A stretch of 64,000 nt of DNA, taken from Pseudidiomarina tainanensis (lineage in GTDB: Bacteria > Pseudomonadota > Gammaproteobacteria > Enterobacterales > Alteromonadaceae). Position numbers and translations under genes: made by a program. This document shows, in pieces, positions 20,032 to 29,414 of the stretch (the first letter of the stretch is position 1; each line of letters starts with the position of its first letter). The notes under the pieces were generated by a model. It was given only the letters and a program-made list of their open reading frames with translations. It did no database searches and had not been told where the DNA came from. The stretch covers positions 124,001 to 188,000 of the forward strand of contig NZ_PIQJ01000002.1 of NCBI RefSeq assembly GCF_004214835.1, given 5' to 3'.

Positions 20032-20496
20032 ATGCAGTATTGGCTGATGAAAACCGAACCGAATGAGTGCAGTATCGACGATTTTGCCAACCAGCCAAGC
20101 GAGGTGATTCGTTGGGATGGTGTACGTAATTACCAAGCACGTAATTTTATGCGAAACATGCACATTGGTGATGAGGTTTTTATCTATCATTCAAGCTGCG
20201 CCCACATTGGCATTGCGGGCATTGTGCGAGTCACTCGCTCGGCATACGCTGACCCTAGCCAATTTGATACTGAATCACCCTACTTCGATAGCAAAGCAAC
20301 GAAAGAAAAGCCCCGTTGGGATGCGGTGGATTTACAATTTGTGCGGAAATTCTCGCAAATCATCTCACTCGATAAGCTGAAAACATTACCCGAGTTAGCC
20401 GAAAATTCACTGGTAAAAAAAGGGAGTCGTTTAAGCGTAGTGCCGTTCAGTAAAGCGGAACGCGATGCTGTGCTGCAGCTCACTAATCAGCAATAA
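20032..20496 (+). CDS. EVE domain-containing protein
   Basis: A 154-residue single-domain EVE (PUA-like) protein; the start YWLMKTEPNECSIDDF, then WDGVRNYQARNFMRNM and the DEVFIYHS segment are highly conserved. EVE domains are thought to bind modified bases in DNA or RNA and are often found in restriction systems, but stand-alone versions like this one are widespread housekeeping proteins of unclear role. An AAAGGC sequence precedes the start. The 3' end overlaps the convergent diguanylate cyclase gene by 14 bases. Confidence 0.92.
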   Translation: MQYWLMKTEPNECSIDDFANQPSEVIRWDGVRNYQARNFMRNMHIGDEVFIYHSSCAHIGIAGIVRVTRSAYADPSQFDTESPYFDSKATKEKPRWDAVDLQFVRKFSQIISLDKLKTLPELAENSLVKKGSRLSVVPFSKAERDAVLQLTNQQ

Positions 20497-21466
20497 GACT
20501 ACAGTTACGACCTTTCGATTTGCTCTGATACAAGGCATTGTCTGCCAGTTTTAATAGCGTATCGGCGCTGGCGCTGGATTCTTTGATAACGGCTACACCG
20601 GCACTAATGGTGACAATGCCTGCAACCGTATCGGCATTCGGTATCGCTAAATCGGTGACTGCGGTTCGAACCCGTTCAGCAACCTGTAGGGCTTGTTTAC
20701 AGGTTAAATTCGGTAATAACATCACGAATTCTTCGCCACCGTAACGAGCAACGACATCAGCCGCGCGCTGTGCATGCCGCGACAAGACTTGCGCAACGCG
20801 CTTCAAGCACTTATCTCCGGCGGTGTGCCCGTAGGTATCATTGAACGTCTTGAAATAATCGATATCAAAATAGATTAAAGCCAACGGCTGATTATTTCGT
20901 TTCGCACGTTCAATTTCTCGTTTCAGTGCATCATCGAAATAACGTCGATTTGCCAGTTGCGTGAGTTCATCGGTAATCGTTAACTTTTCCAATCGCCGCA
21001 TGGCGTCGTTTAACTGTGCAGTGCGTTCTTGAACTTTGGCGTCGAGGTATTGATTAATCATCAATAGTTCGCGCTGGGGGTCAATAAAATCGGTTAGATT
21101 ATGTGAGGTACCCCAAATATGTGTCACCTCGTCTTCGGCATCAACAATAGGCACTAAAAACGTGCGAAATAAATACTCTTTGCCATTGATGACCGGTGTC
21201 TGTTCAAATTCCAATGGCATCTTGTCAGCCAAGCATTTATGGTAACCATCAAGAATGCCATCGGGATACTTGCCCGACGCAACAAGCTCAGAGAATTTAG
21301 TTCCTGGCTTTTGGCGAGGGTCCAGTGCGAGCGCAGCAGGATTTGCAAGAATCATCTCAAAGTCGTTGGCAATAGGTTTGCAGATCCAAAACGGATTTAA
21401 CGACTTTTTCCATAACTGTTTGAAAAATAAATCCAGTTCTTCTGGATGAAATGGAACCTGCTTCAC
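20483..21466 (-). CDS. PAS-like/GGDEF diguanylate cyclase
   Basis: A cytoplasmic protein of about 327 residues: an N-terminal PAS-like sensor (about 10-130), a short coiled coil, and a C-terminal GGDEF domain with intact RYGGEEFVMLLP. It should make c-di-GMP. No RxxD inhibitory site is evident just before the motif. An upstream TTG at 21493 opens the frame, but the GTG at 21466 has a GAGAG seven bases before it and gives a typical N-terminus, so I prefer it. The signal sensed is unknown. Confidence 0.9.
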   Translation of the reverse strand: MKQVPFHPEELDLFFKQLWKKSLNPFWICKPIANDFEMILANPAALALDPRQKPGTKFSELVASGKYPDGILDGYHKCLADKMPLEFEQTPVINGKEYLFRTFLVPIVDAEDEVTHIWGTSHNLTDFIDPQRELLMINQYLDAKVQERTAQLNDAMRRLEKLTITDELTQLANRRYFDDALKREIERAKRNNQPLALIYFDIDYFKTFNDTYGHTAGDKCLKRVAQVLSRHAQRAADVVARYGGEEFVMLLPNLTCKQALQVAERVRTAVTDLAIPNADTVAGIVTISAGVAVIKESSASADTLLKLADNALYQSKSKGRNCSLIAD

Positions 21467-21559
21467 TGCCGCGCTCTCTCGTTGACTAAACAATTTTTAT
21501 ACATATTTTTATTGAATTTAATACATCACCCTAATGTAGTACAGATGCTGGAGAATGCC

Positions 21560-22003
21560 ATGCGACAACTTTTGACCGTAATTATGCTAGCCCTTTGTTT
21601 TCCTGTGATTGCGCAGGAATCCAAGCAACAAGAAATTACCAAAACTTTACATTGGTTCATGGAGGGAGCGAGCATCAACAGCGCATCTGTTCATGACGCA
21701 TTCTGGGCAGATGAACTCGTTTATACGAGTTCAAGCGGTAAACGTTTTGGTAAAAGTGAATTGATGGATGGCGTTCGCAGTGGTGGCGAGATCACCGAGG
21801 AGCCATTGACGAACTACTATACTGCGGAAGATATTCAAATCGCATTTTATGGTGAGACAGCGGTGATTAATTTCACTTTAGTCAGTAATACCGATAATCA
21901 CGCTGGTTATTCCCGCGAGACCTTTCTCAACAGCGGCGTCTTCATTCAACGTGACGGGCGCTGGCAAGCAGTGAACTGGAACGCCACACGCGCCAGCAAC
22001 TAA
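21560..22003 (+). CDS. Secreted SnoaL/NTF2-like protein
   Basis: A 147-residue protein with a Sec signal peptide (about 1-19, MRQLLTVIMLALCFPVIA). The mature part resembles the DUF4440/SnoaL-like fold: an early FMEGASINSASVHDAFWADE helix region, FGKSELMDGVRSG and the closing GVFIQRDGRWQAVNWNAT. Such domains are either small enzymes or binding proteins; catalytic residues cannot be assigned. The start at 21560 is six bases after GGAG; the longer upstream reading of the frame lacks support. The end overlaps the convergent hydrolase gene by four bases. Confidence 0.82.
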   Translation: MRQLLTVIMLALCFPVIAQESKQQEITKTLHWFMEGASINSASVHDAFWADELVYTSSSGKRFGKSELMDGVRSGGEITEEPLTNYYTAEDIQIAFYGETAVINFTLVSNTDNHAGYSRETFLNSGVFIQRDGRWQAVNWNATRASN

Positions 22004-22926
22004 TGCTCTAAAAATTCGGTGACACGTTGTGCCGCTTGTTGCGGCACTTCAACCATCGGCATATGGCCGATACCATTGAAAATCGTTAACTCACTTTGAC
22101 GAATACCTTGATGCCATAAAGGTGCAGCTGATGGACTCAGTATCCGATCTTGGTCCCCCCAAATAATCAGCGTCGGGACGCGAATGAGTCCTAATCGATT
22201 ATCCAACTGATCATGGAAACGAAAGTCTTGTGCAATATGTGCATAGTTTGCTTTGCGCTCGCGATAACGCTCTGCCATGCCCCGTAATACAAATTGCGGC
22301 ACAAACGGTGGCTGCGCCATGGTACGGTCATAAAACTCAAAGAACTCAGCCGTGGAGTCGATTTCGAACAATGACTCACCACGACTAAACATCTGTTCAG
22401 TTTCAGTCGGTTCAGGTGGCGTAACACCAGCCGGATTAAACACGACAATTTTGTGCGTTTTGAGCGGATACATAATGGCAAAATTAGCCGCAATCAGCCC
22501 TCCCATCGAATTACCAATAATGGTTGCTTGTTCAACATTCAGCGTATTCATCAACTGCGCAATTCGATCCGCCTGCGCAGACGCTCGATACGACCAGCCA
22601 CTGAAATATCCGGTTTCGCCATGCCCTGCTAAGTCAGGAATAATTACGTGATAGCGCTTGTTTAGTTGGTTTGCAAATCGCAGCCACAACTCTTTCGATG
22701 CCGTGTAGCCGTGTAATAAAATCAGCGTTTCATCAGCATTGTGCGCATTGCGTTCATATATCGCCATTTCCATGTCATCAATGCGCACAAAAGACTTCTC
22801 AAAACCATATAACTTGGCCTCTGCGGCACCAACTGCATCATAAAACGCCAGCCCAACGCGCGGGTGTAATGAAGCCAGCCATGCGGCGAAACCCAATACG
22901 AGAAGCGTAACCAGAAACTTTTTCAC
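22000..22926 (-). CDS. Alpha/beta hydrolase
   Basis: A 308-residue alpha/beta hydrolase with an N-terminal hydrophobic anchor or uncleaved signal (about 4-20). The core shows LLHGYTASKE (oxyanion), IIGNSMGG (nucleophile Ser), WGDQDRILSP (acid) and GIGHMPMVE (His). It is close in layout to lipases and C-C bond hydrolases. The GTG start overlaps the monooxygenase stop (GTGA) with AGGAG five bases before it, so it is translationally coupled. Downstream of a Baeyer-Villiger enzyme, hydrolysis of the ester product is a natural role (inference). Confidence 0.9.
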   Translation of the reverse strand: MKKFLVTLLVLGFAAWLASLHPRVGLAFYDAVGAAEAKLYGFEKSFVRIDDMEMAIYERNAHNADETLILLHGYTASKELWLRFANQLNKRYHVIIPDLAGHGETGYFSGWSYRASAQADRIAQLMNTLNVEQATIIGNSMGGLIAANFAIMYPLKTHKIVVFNPAGVTPPEPTETEQMFSRGESLFEIDSTAEFFEFYDRTMAQPPFVPQFVLRGMAERYRERKANYAHIAQDFRFHDQLDNRLGLIRVPTLIIWGDQDRILSPSAAPLWHQGIRQSELTIFNGIGHMPMVEVPQQAAQRVTEFLEH

Positions 22927-24431
22927 GATGACTCCTGCATGCTACTTGGTGGTAAACAGTGATGTTGTGGTTTAAAACGTCGCGCCATAAGACGATACAC
23001 AAAACTAAACCCAGGATACATCGCAATCACATGACCACTTTTGCTTTTGTACCAGCTATTGCAGCCACCACTATGCCAAACAGTTTTACGCATTTCACGA
23101 TGAATCATGGCGGTATAGTCAGCTTCCGCTTGCTCGGAAACTTCAATCACGCCACCCTGTTTATCGGCGAACTTTAACGCCCGCATTATGTATTGCATCT
23201 GCGACTCAATCACGAAAATTGCAGATGTATGGCCAATGCCGGTATTCGGGCCAGTCACTAAAAACAAATTCGGAAATTTTGGTAAGGTTGTGCCTAAATA
23301 AGCGCGCGGATATTCATGCCAAAATTCGCGCAGAGTCGTGTCATCTCGGCCGATTATCTCGTAGCCAACAGCGCCGTCTGTCGCATCAAACCCTGTTGAA
23401 TAAACAATTAAATCAAGCTCAACCTGATTCCCTTGTGCCGTGACGATGCCAGTTTCGGTAATTTCGGCAATGCCATCATCTTTATCATGTAACGTGACAT
23501 TGCTTCTGCTGAGCGCAGGATACAGCGTGTTGGACACAATGATGCGCTTACAACCGATGGTGTAGTCAGGTGTCAATTTACGTCGTAGCTGTTCATCGGA
23601 TACCTGTGAACGCAAATGCTTTAGTGCCGGCCGTTGCGCAAAAAATTTCATAAGCCCATGGGCATATTTGAACGCAAATACTCGCCATTCCAGTGCCCAA
23701 TAAATGGTTTTACGTAACGCATGATAAATTACCTTATTACCAAGCAGCTTACGTACCCAAGGTGAAAATGTTCGATCGGGGCGGGGTAAGACCCAATGTG
23801 GCGTGCGCTGAAATACATGCAACTGCGCGACCTTATCAGCTATCGCCGGGATTACCTGAGCGGCGCTTGCGCCGCTACCGATAACGGCGACCCGCTTACC
23901 TCTGTAATCGTAACTGTGGTCCCAATGATTGGTATGAAAGCTCTTACCCTGAAAGCGCTCACGCCCCGGAAAGTTAGGAATGACTGGGTTACTGAGTGGC
24001 CCTTGTGCACTGATGACATAGCGCGCATAAATAACGTCACCGGCTTCAGCTTCAACCCGCCAACACTGCATCTCGTTTAACCAAGCAACGCGCGCAACAT
24101 TAAAATTGAGAACCGTCTTCTCGCGTAACCGATATTTATCAATGATGCGATTAGTGTATGCTTCAAGCTCTGCTTGCTCAGCAAACATTTGTGACCAAGC
24201 TTGCGGTTCAGATGCCAACGAGTAAAGCGGCGACTGCACATCAACTTGTGCGCCAGGGTAACTATTTTGACACCATGTACCGCCCATAAATGGGCGACGC
24301 TCAAGCATCACAAAGTTATTCTGGCCTTCTTTCAATAAATGAATCGCCGCACTTTGTCCGCCAAATCCAGTGCCGACAATCGCAACGCTAATGGGTTGTT
24401 GCGGCGAGCTTTTCGGAGCTTGTTGCAGCAA
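22923..24431 (-). CDS. Baeyer-Villiger type flavin monooxygenase
   Basis: A 502-residue class B flavoprotein monooxygenase. The FAD-binding GTGFGG (20-25) and the second nucleotide motif VIGSGASA are present. Between them FQGKSFHTNHWDH fits the Baeyer-Villiger fingerprint FxGxxxHxxxW[PD], separating it from simple FMOs. It should insert oxygen next to a ketone carbonyl using NADPH and O2, giving an ester or lactone. It lies between a GST gene (one base away) and an alpha/beta hydrolase gene (overlapping), which fits a small detoxification or catabolic operon. Confidence 0.91.
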   Translation of the reverse strand: MLQQAPKSSPQQPISVAIVGTGFGGQSAAIHLLKEGQNNFVMLERRPFMGGTWCQNSYPGAQVDVQSPLYSLASEPQAWSQMFAEQAELEAYTNRIIDKYRLREKTVLNFNVARVAWLNEMQCWRVEAEAGDVIYARYVISAQGPLSNPVIPNFPGRERFQGKSFHTNHWDHSYDYRGKRVAVIGSGASAAQVIPAIADKVAQLHVFQRTPHWVLPRPDRTFSPWVRKLLGNKVIYHALRKTIYWALEWRVFAFKYAHGLMKFFAQRPALKHLRSQVSDEQLRRKLTPDYTIGCKRIIVSNTLYPALSRSNVTLHDKDDGIAEITETGIVTAQGNQVELDLIVYSTGFDATDGAVGYEIIGRDDTTLREFWHEYPRAYLGTTLPKFPNLFLVTGPNTGIGHTSAIFVIESQMQYIMRALKFADKQGGVIEVSEQAEADYTAMIHREMRKTVWHSGGCNSWYKSKSGHVIAMYPGFSFVYRLMARRFKPQHHCLPPSSMQESS

Positions 24432-24432
24432 A

Positions 24433-25050
24433 TTACACCTTTGCCGACGCGCGTGAGTTAATTCGGTCGAACCAAGCTTGTAAATAGGTCTGTTCCTCTT
24501 TAATACGCAATTTTACAACTCGCGCAAAAGCAACCGTTGCAAACGCGTTGATATCCGCCGCAGTGAATTCATCACCGAGCAAATAGGTATTGGTTTTGAG
24601 ATGTTCGTTGAGGAATTCTAAAAACTTCTCAGCCGCTCCGTAACAATCTTGTCCATAATCTGGGAAGCAATTCATGCGGTCTTTGAAGTAACCTGAGGTG
24701 TGTTGAAAGCACATGCCAACTGGCGTCATTAAATAAAAATCAACCCAGCGAGCCCACTGCTCAATTAACGCCTTTTGTTTTGGTGTGTCGCCAAGTAACT
24801 TCGGCGTTTCTGGATGTGCTTCTTCGACATAGCGGCAAATTGCCATGGTCTCGGCCAAACTGGTGCCATCATCGAGTACCGCAACCGGTACCTTTTTCAT
24901 CGGATTCATGGCGACAAATTCAGGTGTTAAATTCTCACCTTTGGCGATATCAACTTGAATGAATTCAACGTGTTCGAGTAAACCTTTTTCGGCCAAAAAC
25001 ATGCGCACGCGACGCGGATTTGGTGCGGTTGCGGTTTCGTAAATTTTCAT
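24433..25050 (-). CDS. Glutathione S-transferase
   Basis: A 205-residue cytosolic GST. The N-terminal thioredoxin-like domain runs through TATAPNPRRVRMFLAEKG and the cis-proline KKVPVAVLDDG, with the glutathione-binding SLAETMAICRYVEE helix (about 65-78). The alpha-helical C-terminal domain includes LLGDEFTAADINAFATV, the conserved N-capping box. It is first in the GST-monooxygenase-hydrolase operon and is preceded by AGGAA. A perfect inverted repeat lies directly upstream of the ribosome site. Confidence 0.93.
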   Translation of the reverse strand: MKIYETATAPNPRRVRMFLAEKGLLEHVEFIQVDIAKGENLTPEFVAMNPMKKVPVAVLDDGTSLAETMAICRYVEEAHPETPKLLGDTPKQKALIEQWARWVDFYLMTPVGMCFQHTSGYFKDRMNCFPDYGQDCYGAAEKFLEFLNEHLKTNTYLLGDEFTAADINAFATVAFARVVKLRIKEEQTYLQAWFDRINSRASAKV

Positions 25051-25060
25051 GGTGGGTTCC

Positions 25061-25091
25061 TGTGTGTTCTAACGCCTGAATAGAACACACA
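25061..25091 (-). promoter_or_regulatory. Perfect 11-bp inverted repeat before the GST operon
   Basis: TGTGTGTTCTA (25061-25071) and TAGAACACACA (25081-25091) are exact reverse complements separated by nine bases. The near arm abuts the AGGAACC ribosome site of the GST gene. This is either an operator for a regulator or an mRNA hairpin in the leader. No T-run follows, so it is not a typical terminator. The regulator is not identified in the window. Confidence 0.6.
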
Positions 25092-25135
25092 ATGAAACAA
25101 CTTGAGTAACAACGCAAGCGCTTGTTTTTGTGGTT

Positions 25136-26245
25136 TTATGTCTTTCTGCGTGCGCGTTTTTTCCGGCGTTGCCACCACACGTAGGTACCTGTTATTGCCA
25201 ACAGTAACGGTGTAACGCCGACGATACTCCAGATAATTTTTACCGTTAAGCCGCCGAAAGTACCAAAATGCAATCGGCGAAAGCTATCAAGCGTTTTCGC
25301 GCCAACACCTTGCTCATTCAGGTTGTACGTGCTCAGGTACTCACCCGTTTGCGGATCATAATTGCTCACGCTGCCATAATTACTCAAAAGCGGGTTCGCG
25401 GTTGGCGCGCGTCCAAATACCGTAAACGGTAATTCCGGCTCATACGGGAAGAGTAAGTACGTTGGCTTAAAGCCGTCGATACGTAGCTGACTATCCGCTA
25501 CTAACGCGTCAATATTCAAATTTGTATGATAAAGGCGTTCGGTCATCACATGATGCTCGGCCCCATCGGCATGCTCCGTCCACTCTTCATAGAAAATCAG
25601 AATATTGTAGTAGCCTCCCGTAATCGCTAACACCAACAGTACTGGCGAGGCGAGCGTTCCAACCATTTTGTGCACATCGCTGAACACCGCAAGTAGACGC
25701 TGATTCCAACGTAACGTGAACAAACGCGCCCAAAAGCGCCGATACATAATGAGCCCTGACACACCCATGAACAATAAAAATACCGACAGAATAAGCCCAA
25801 TAATTAAACCTAGGTGTTCGGGCAAGTGCTTCAGGTCGTTGAGCATCAGCGTGTAGTGAAACTCAACCAGCCAATCGGTCAAGTAGTGGCCGGTTGCTTT
25901 CGGCTGACTCAACAGTTCACCCGTGTATGGATTTAAATGAGCTTTGTGCCATTCATCGGTGCCGCGCTTAATCACAAAGATACGGTCGGCTTCATCATGG
26001 CCAGCCGGGAAAACTTCCCAACTTCCAAATTCATAGCCCGGTAACTGTGCGTTTACCTTGGCCGTTAATTCAGTCAACGGCAACCGCGGTTGTTCGGTGG
26101 CAGGCAACGTTGCAACAGACGGTAGCAGGAGTGCATCAATTTCTTTTTTGAAAACTAAAATGCTGCCGGTTAAACAAATAAGAAGAAAGGGGATCATACA
26201 AATGATCCCCGCCCAACCATGCCATTTATGGAGAGTCTTTCGCAT
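25136..26245 (-). CDS. PepSY-associated TM domain protein
   Basis: A 369-residue inner-membrane protein of the PepSY_TM family. Membrane segments lie near 13-32, 140-163, 192-212 and 335-356, with a periplasmic PepSY-like region between the first two. It begins RKTLHKWHGWAGIICMIPF, a conserved start in which His7 and His10 may bind haem or metal. Family members next to TonB receptors are thought to help in siderophore iron reduction or release. The gene follows the receptor by 14 bases and so shares its probable Fur control. Confidence 0.9.
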   Translation of the reverse strand: MRKTLHKWHGWAGIICMIPFLLICLTGSILVFKKEIDALLLPSVATLPATEQPRLPLTELTAKVNAQLPGYEFGSWEVFPAGHDEADRIFVIKRGTDEWHKAHLNPYTGELLSQPKATGHYLTDWLVEFHYTLMLNDLKHLPEHLGLIIGLILSVFLLFMGVSGLIMYRRFWARLFTLRWNQRLLAVFSDVHKMVGTLASPVLLVLAITGGYYNILIFYEEWTEHADGAEHHVMTERLYHTNLNIDALVADSQLRIDGFKPTYLLFPYEPELPFTVFGRAPTANPLLSNYGSVSNYDPQTGEYLSTYNLNEQGVGAKTLDSFRRLHFGTFGGLTVKIIWSIVGVTPLLLAITGTYVWWQRRKKRARRKT

Positions 26246-26259
26246 TGTTGGTTAAACCT

Positions 26260-28422
26260 TTAAAACGAGTAGCTTAATGTCGCTGAATAGTTGCGAGGTG
26301 CGCCATAGTAGCCTTGTGTGGCCCACAGTAGGCTGTTGATATATTTTTCATCGGTCACATTATTCGCATTCAATGACACCAACAGCTTCTCGTTAACTTG
26401 GTAGCTGGCCATCAAATTCAAGCGTCCGTAAGCGTCCTGAGTGGTCACAATCGTTTCGCCTGCGTTGGCATAGCTTTCACCAACGGTACCTTGTACACGC
26501 GAGATTGTGTCCTGCCACTGATAGCTCACGCCAAACTTCCAATTTTCAGCGAACATTGGACGATAAGTGAGCGCCCCACGGAATAAATTTTCAGGGGTGT
26601 AATCTTCAACGGTTGTATCACCATCAAGTTCAAACACGCTTGCCGCAATACTGCCTTGCAGACCCGGCGCGAGTTCACCCGAAAGTTCTACTTCAAAGCC
26701 GTTGCTGGTAACGCCATCGGCTGCGCGATAAACAGTTTCCGGTGCATTAGTGTTTGGATTTGTCACGGTGCCGTCGCCAACGGCTAGATTCTTCTGCGTC
26801 ACGTCAAAATAAGCGGCTGACAACAAGGCGCCACCATTAAATAATTCGGTTTTAATACCAATTTCGGCAGTTTCACCTGTCAATGGTGGTAGTCGATTAA
26901 ATTCACGGTCGCGCAAGTTTTGTGCTTGGAACGTTTCGGTATACGACGCATAAACTGTTGTCGCGTCGTTGACGTTATGAGTTAAACCAAAGTACGGAAT
27001 AAATTCAGCATCATCGCGTGATTGATCAACACCATAACCAATGCCGTCGGTTTTGAATTCGTTATAGCGACCGCCTAGCAGTAATTTTGTGTCGATACTT
27101 AAACTGAAGCGCGCTTGCGCATAAATAGCTTTTTGGGTGTTATCAATTTCACTACCTGCTAAGCCATCAGTGAATTCAGGAAATGGCGTGTTACCGTCCC
27201 AATCTTCCAACGCAGGCATTGCTGGGAAACCGTTTCCAGTGTGAAAGTCATACAACGACGTATCGATATAATCTAAACGAGCATAGTTTGCGCCCAAAAC
27301 AACTTCGTGCTCTAAACCACCGAGTTCAAAATGGCCTGACACATAGGCATCGACGGTGTCTTGTTGGTCATCCAAATCATACTCGCTACCATAGCCTAAT
27401 AGACCCAATCCAGTCTCCGGGTCTAACCCCACTGAAGGGTCTGGCAGATAGGTATAAAACAAGAAACTATCTTCATCGGTTCGCACTCGGTTGTAAGCGA
27501 CACGCAACGTCCATGAATCATTCAATGCGGACTCGATATCAATAAAACTGCGGCTTTCTTGCACGGTCCAGTTCGACCAATCGGCAGCAATATTTACCGA
27601 GCGATCAAAATCCGTTGGTGTTCCATCACCATAATGTAACGTCACTGCACCCCACATATTGCCATCGGTATCACTGCGATGCTCGCTATGACCAACGGTG
27701 ATCAGCGTGTCGCTGGTAGGCGCATAATCAATCACACCATAGACAACCTGTGAGCTATTTTCGTAGCGATCAAGATACGATTCACTATTATCATTCACGA
27801 CAACCAAACGACCTCTTAACGAGTCCGTTAATGCACCAGAAAAGTCGCCTTCAATACGTTTCCCTGACCAAGAACTTAGCGTTACTGAAATACTATTTTG
27901 AGATTCGGAAGTCGGTCGCTTGCGCACCAGATTAACGGTTGCGGAAGGGCTACCAACGCCAGTCATGATACCGTTTGCGCCATGCACAACCTCGACTCGC
28001 TCATAGATCGCTGAATCGATGCGGCCATGAGTATTACTGTTAATCAGCGGCAAACCTAAACCGTCCACCTGGAAGTTATTCACTTCAAAACCACGCGACG
28101 TGTAATAAATTCGATCAGTTTCAACTTGTTCAACATTAATGGTGGCGGAAGTTTCGAGAATTTTGTTGATGTCATTGAGGGCAAAATCGCGGATTTTCTC
28201 TTGCGTGATCACGGTCACTGTTTGCGGTGTTTCCTTCACGTTAATATCCAGCTTTGACGCAGATTGTTGCTCGCTTGCAAGGTAACCGCTTTGTTGTTCA
28301 CCACGAATTTCTAGGCGTTCGATGGCTTCGGTAGTTTGCGGCTCGAGCGAGCTTGCAAAAGCTGACGGTATACCCGCCAAAATAAAAGCTGAAGTTATTG
28401 CAGAGAACTTGATCACGTCCAT
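26260..28422 (-). CDS. TonB-dependent siderophore receptor
   Basis: A 720-residue outer-membrane receptor with a signal peptide (about 1-24). The plug domain starts near KETPQTVTVITQEKIRD and includes TSRGFEVNNFQVDG; VERVEVVHGANGIMTGVGSPSATVNLVRKRPT is the plug end typical of the siderophore class. The rest is a 22-strand barrel ending in the aromatic SYSF. The likely cargo is a ferric siderophore, but which one is not readable. A Fur-like box lies about 45 bases upstream, and a PepSY protein follows. Confidence 0.94.
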   Translation of the reverse strand: MDVIKFSAITSAFILAGIPSAFASSLEPQTTEAIERLEIRGEQQSGYLASEQQSASKLDINVKETPQTVTVITQEKIRDFALNDINKILETSATINVEQVETDRIYYTSRGFEVNNFQVDGLGLPLINSNTHGRIDSAIYERVEVVHGANGIMTGVGSPSATVNLVRKRPTSESQNSISVTLSSWSGKRIEGDFSGALTDSLRGRLVVVNDNSESYLDRYENSSQVVYGVIDYAPTSDTLITVGHSEHRSDTDGNMWGAVTLHYGDGTPTDFDRSVNIAADWSNWTVQESRSFIDIESALNDSWTLRVAYNRVRTDEDSFLFYTYLPDPSVGLDPETGLGLLGYGSEYDLDDQQDTVDAYVSGHFELGGLEHEVVLGANYARLDYIDTSLYDFHTGNGFPAMPALEDWDGNTPFPEFTDGLAGSEIDNTQKAIYAQARFSLSIDTKLLLGGRYNEFKTDGIGYGVDQSRDDAEFIPYFGLTHNVNDATTVYASYTETFQAQNLRDREFNRLPPLTGETAEIGIKTELFNGGALLSAAYFDVTQKNLAVGDGTVTNPNTNAPETVYRAADGVTSNGFEVELSGELAPGLQGSIAASVFELDGDTTVEDYTPENLFRGALTYRPMFAENWKFGVSYQWQDTISRVQGTVGESYANAGETIVTTQDAYGRLNLMASYQVNEKLLVSLNANNVTDEKYINSLLWATQGYYGAPRNYSATLSYSF

Positions 28423-28466
28423 ACCCCTATAAATGAATGAATAATAGATAGGGGAGCGATCCTAAT

Positions 28467-28485
28467 GCAAATAAGAATGATTCGC
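28467..28485 (-). promoter_or_regulatory. Fur-box-like site upstream of the TonB receptor
   Basis: The plus-strand 19-mer GCAAATAAGAATGATTCGC matches the classical Fur consensus at 12 of 19 positions, including the AAT and ATT half-site cores. Its place about 45 bases before a siderophore receptor start fits iron repression by Fur. The match is by eye and no matrix score was run. Confidence 0.6.
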
Positions 28486-28502
28486 AATAGCGTTTTTATG
28501 GA

Positions 28503-29378
28503 TTAATTTGTCAGGTATCGAACATGTCCAATAAAGCTACGGGCGACGGGCCCAAGTGTTTCGGCGTCGCGGAAATTAAGGTAAAAGTTAGTGGTGCGAG
28601 TGCCACCACGGTTGAGTTGAATGGGCACAAGAAGACCATATTGCAACGCTTCTGCAATCGCGCGGCGGGGTAAAAATGCAAAACCGAGGTTCTTCTGAAT
28701 GAGCTCGATAGAGGTTGCTAAATGGCTCACCGTCCAGCGCTGCTCAGAACCGAGCCAACCAATATCCGTCTTTTTCTCAACGCCTGAATCACGAAGGACA
28801 ATTTGACGATACTGTTTGAGATCTTCTGGCGTCACGTTTTTCTTCTGCGCCAATGGATGCTGCGCACCGCAAACCGCAATAAATTCCAGCTGACATAAGT
28901 CTTCACTGAGTTCGTTCGCGAGGGTAAATGGCGACAATGCGATTTCTGCCATGCCCTTGTTCAAAAGCTCGTTGGCACCGGTCAATATTGTTTCGATGAC
29001 TTCAAGGTGGACAATCGGGTATTCATTCGAAACTTCAGCTAACGCTTGATAGAGCACGTCTTTCGGAAATGCCTCGTCCACCGCTATTGCAAGCTTTGAC
29101 TCAACACCTTGCTTAAGATTCTGAGCAACGTTTTCAAGTCGTTCAGTTTCAGCGAGCAAGTAATTAATACGGCGAAGAAGCTGCTGGCCGGCATGAGTCA
29201 CTGCGGTCTTGCGACCATGCACCTCAATTAACTGCACGCCCAGCTGCTCTTCTAATTTATTCACCGCATGGTGCACCGTCGATTGGCTTTTGTGGACGTG
29301 ATCGGCGGCTTGCTGAAAGCCACCAAAATCAGCCACTGCTTTAAACATACGCCATTGTTCAATGGTTGAACGCGCCAT
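28503..29378 (-). CDS. LysR family transcriptional regulator
   Basis: A 291-residue LysR-type regulator. The N-terminal winged HTH runs through EQWRMFKAVADFGGFQQAAD and the recognition helix KSQSTVHHAVNKLEEQLG; a linker helix and periplasmic-binding-protein-like effector domain follow. It lies 80 bases upstream of the TonB receptor on the same strand, with a Fur-like site in the gap, so it is probably a separate unit. Its target and effector are unknown. Confidence 0.92.
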   Translation of the reverse strand: MARSTIEQWRMFKAVADFGGFQQAADHVHKSQSTVHHAVNKLEEQLGVQLIEVHGRKTAVTHAGQQLLRRINYLLAETERLENVAQNLKQGVESKLAIAVDEAFPKDVLYQALAEVSNEYPIVHLEVIETILTGANELLNKGMAEIALSPFTLANELSEDLCQLEFIAVCGAQHPLAQKKNVTPEDLKQYRQIVLRDSGVEKKTDIGWLGSEQRWTVSHLATSIELIQKNLGFAFLPRRAIAEALQYGLLVPIQLNRGGTRTTNFYLNFRDAETLGPVARSFIGHVRYLTN

Positions 29379-29414
29379 GCATGAATCTCCAAACGTCGGT
29401 TGAGTATTCGTATC

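Noticed and set aside
20032-20496. EVE protein as part of a restriction system
   Set aside because: It stands alone with no endonuclease or methylase nearby, and its sequence is that of the widespread housekeeping form.
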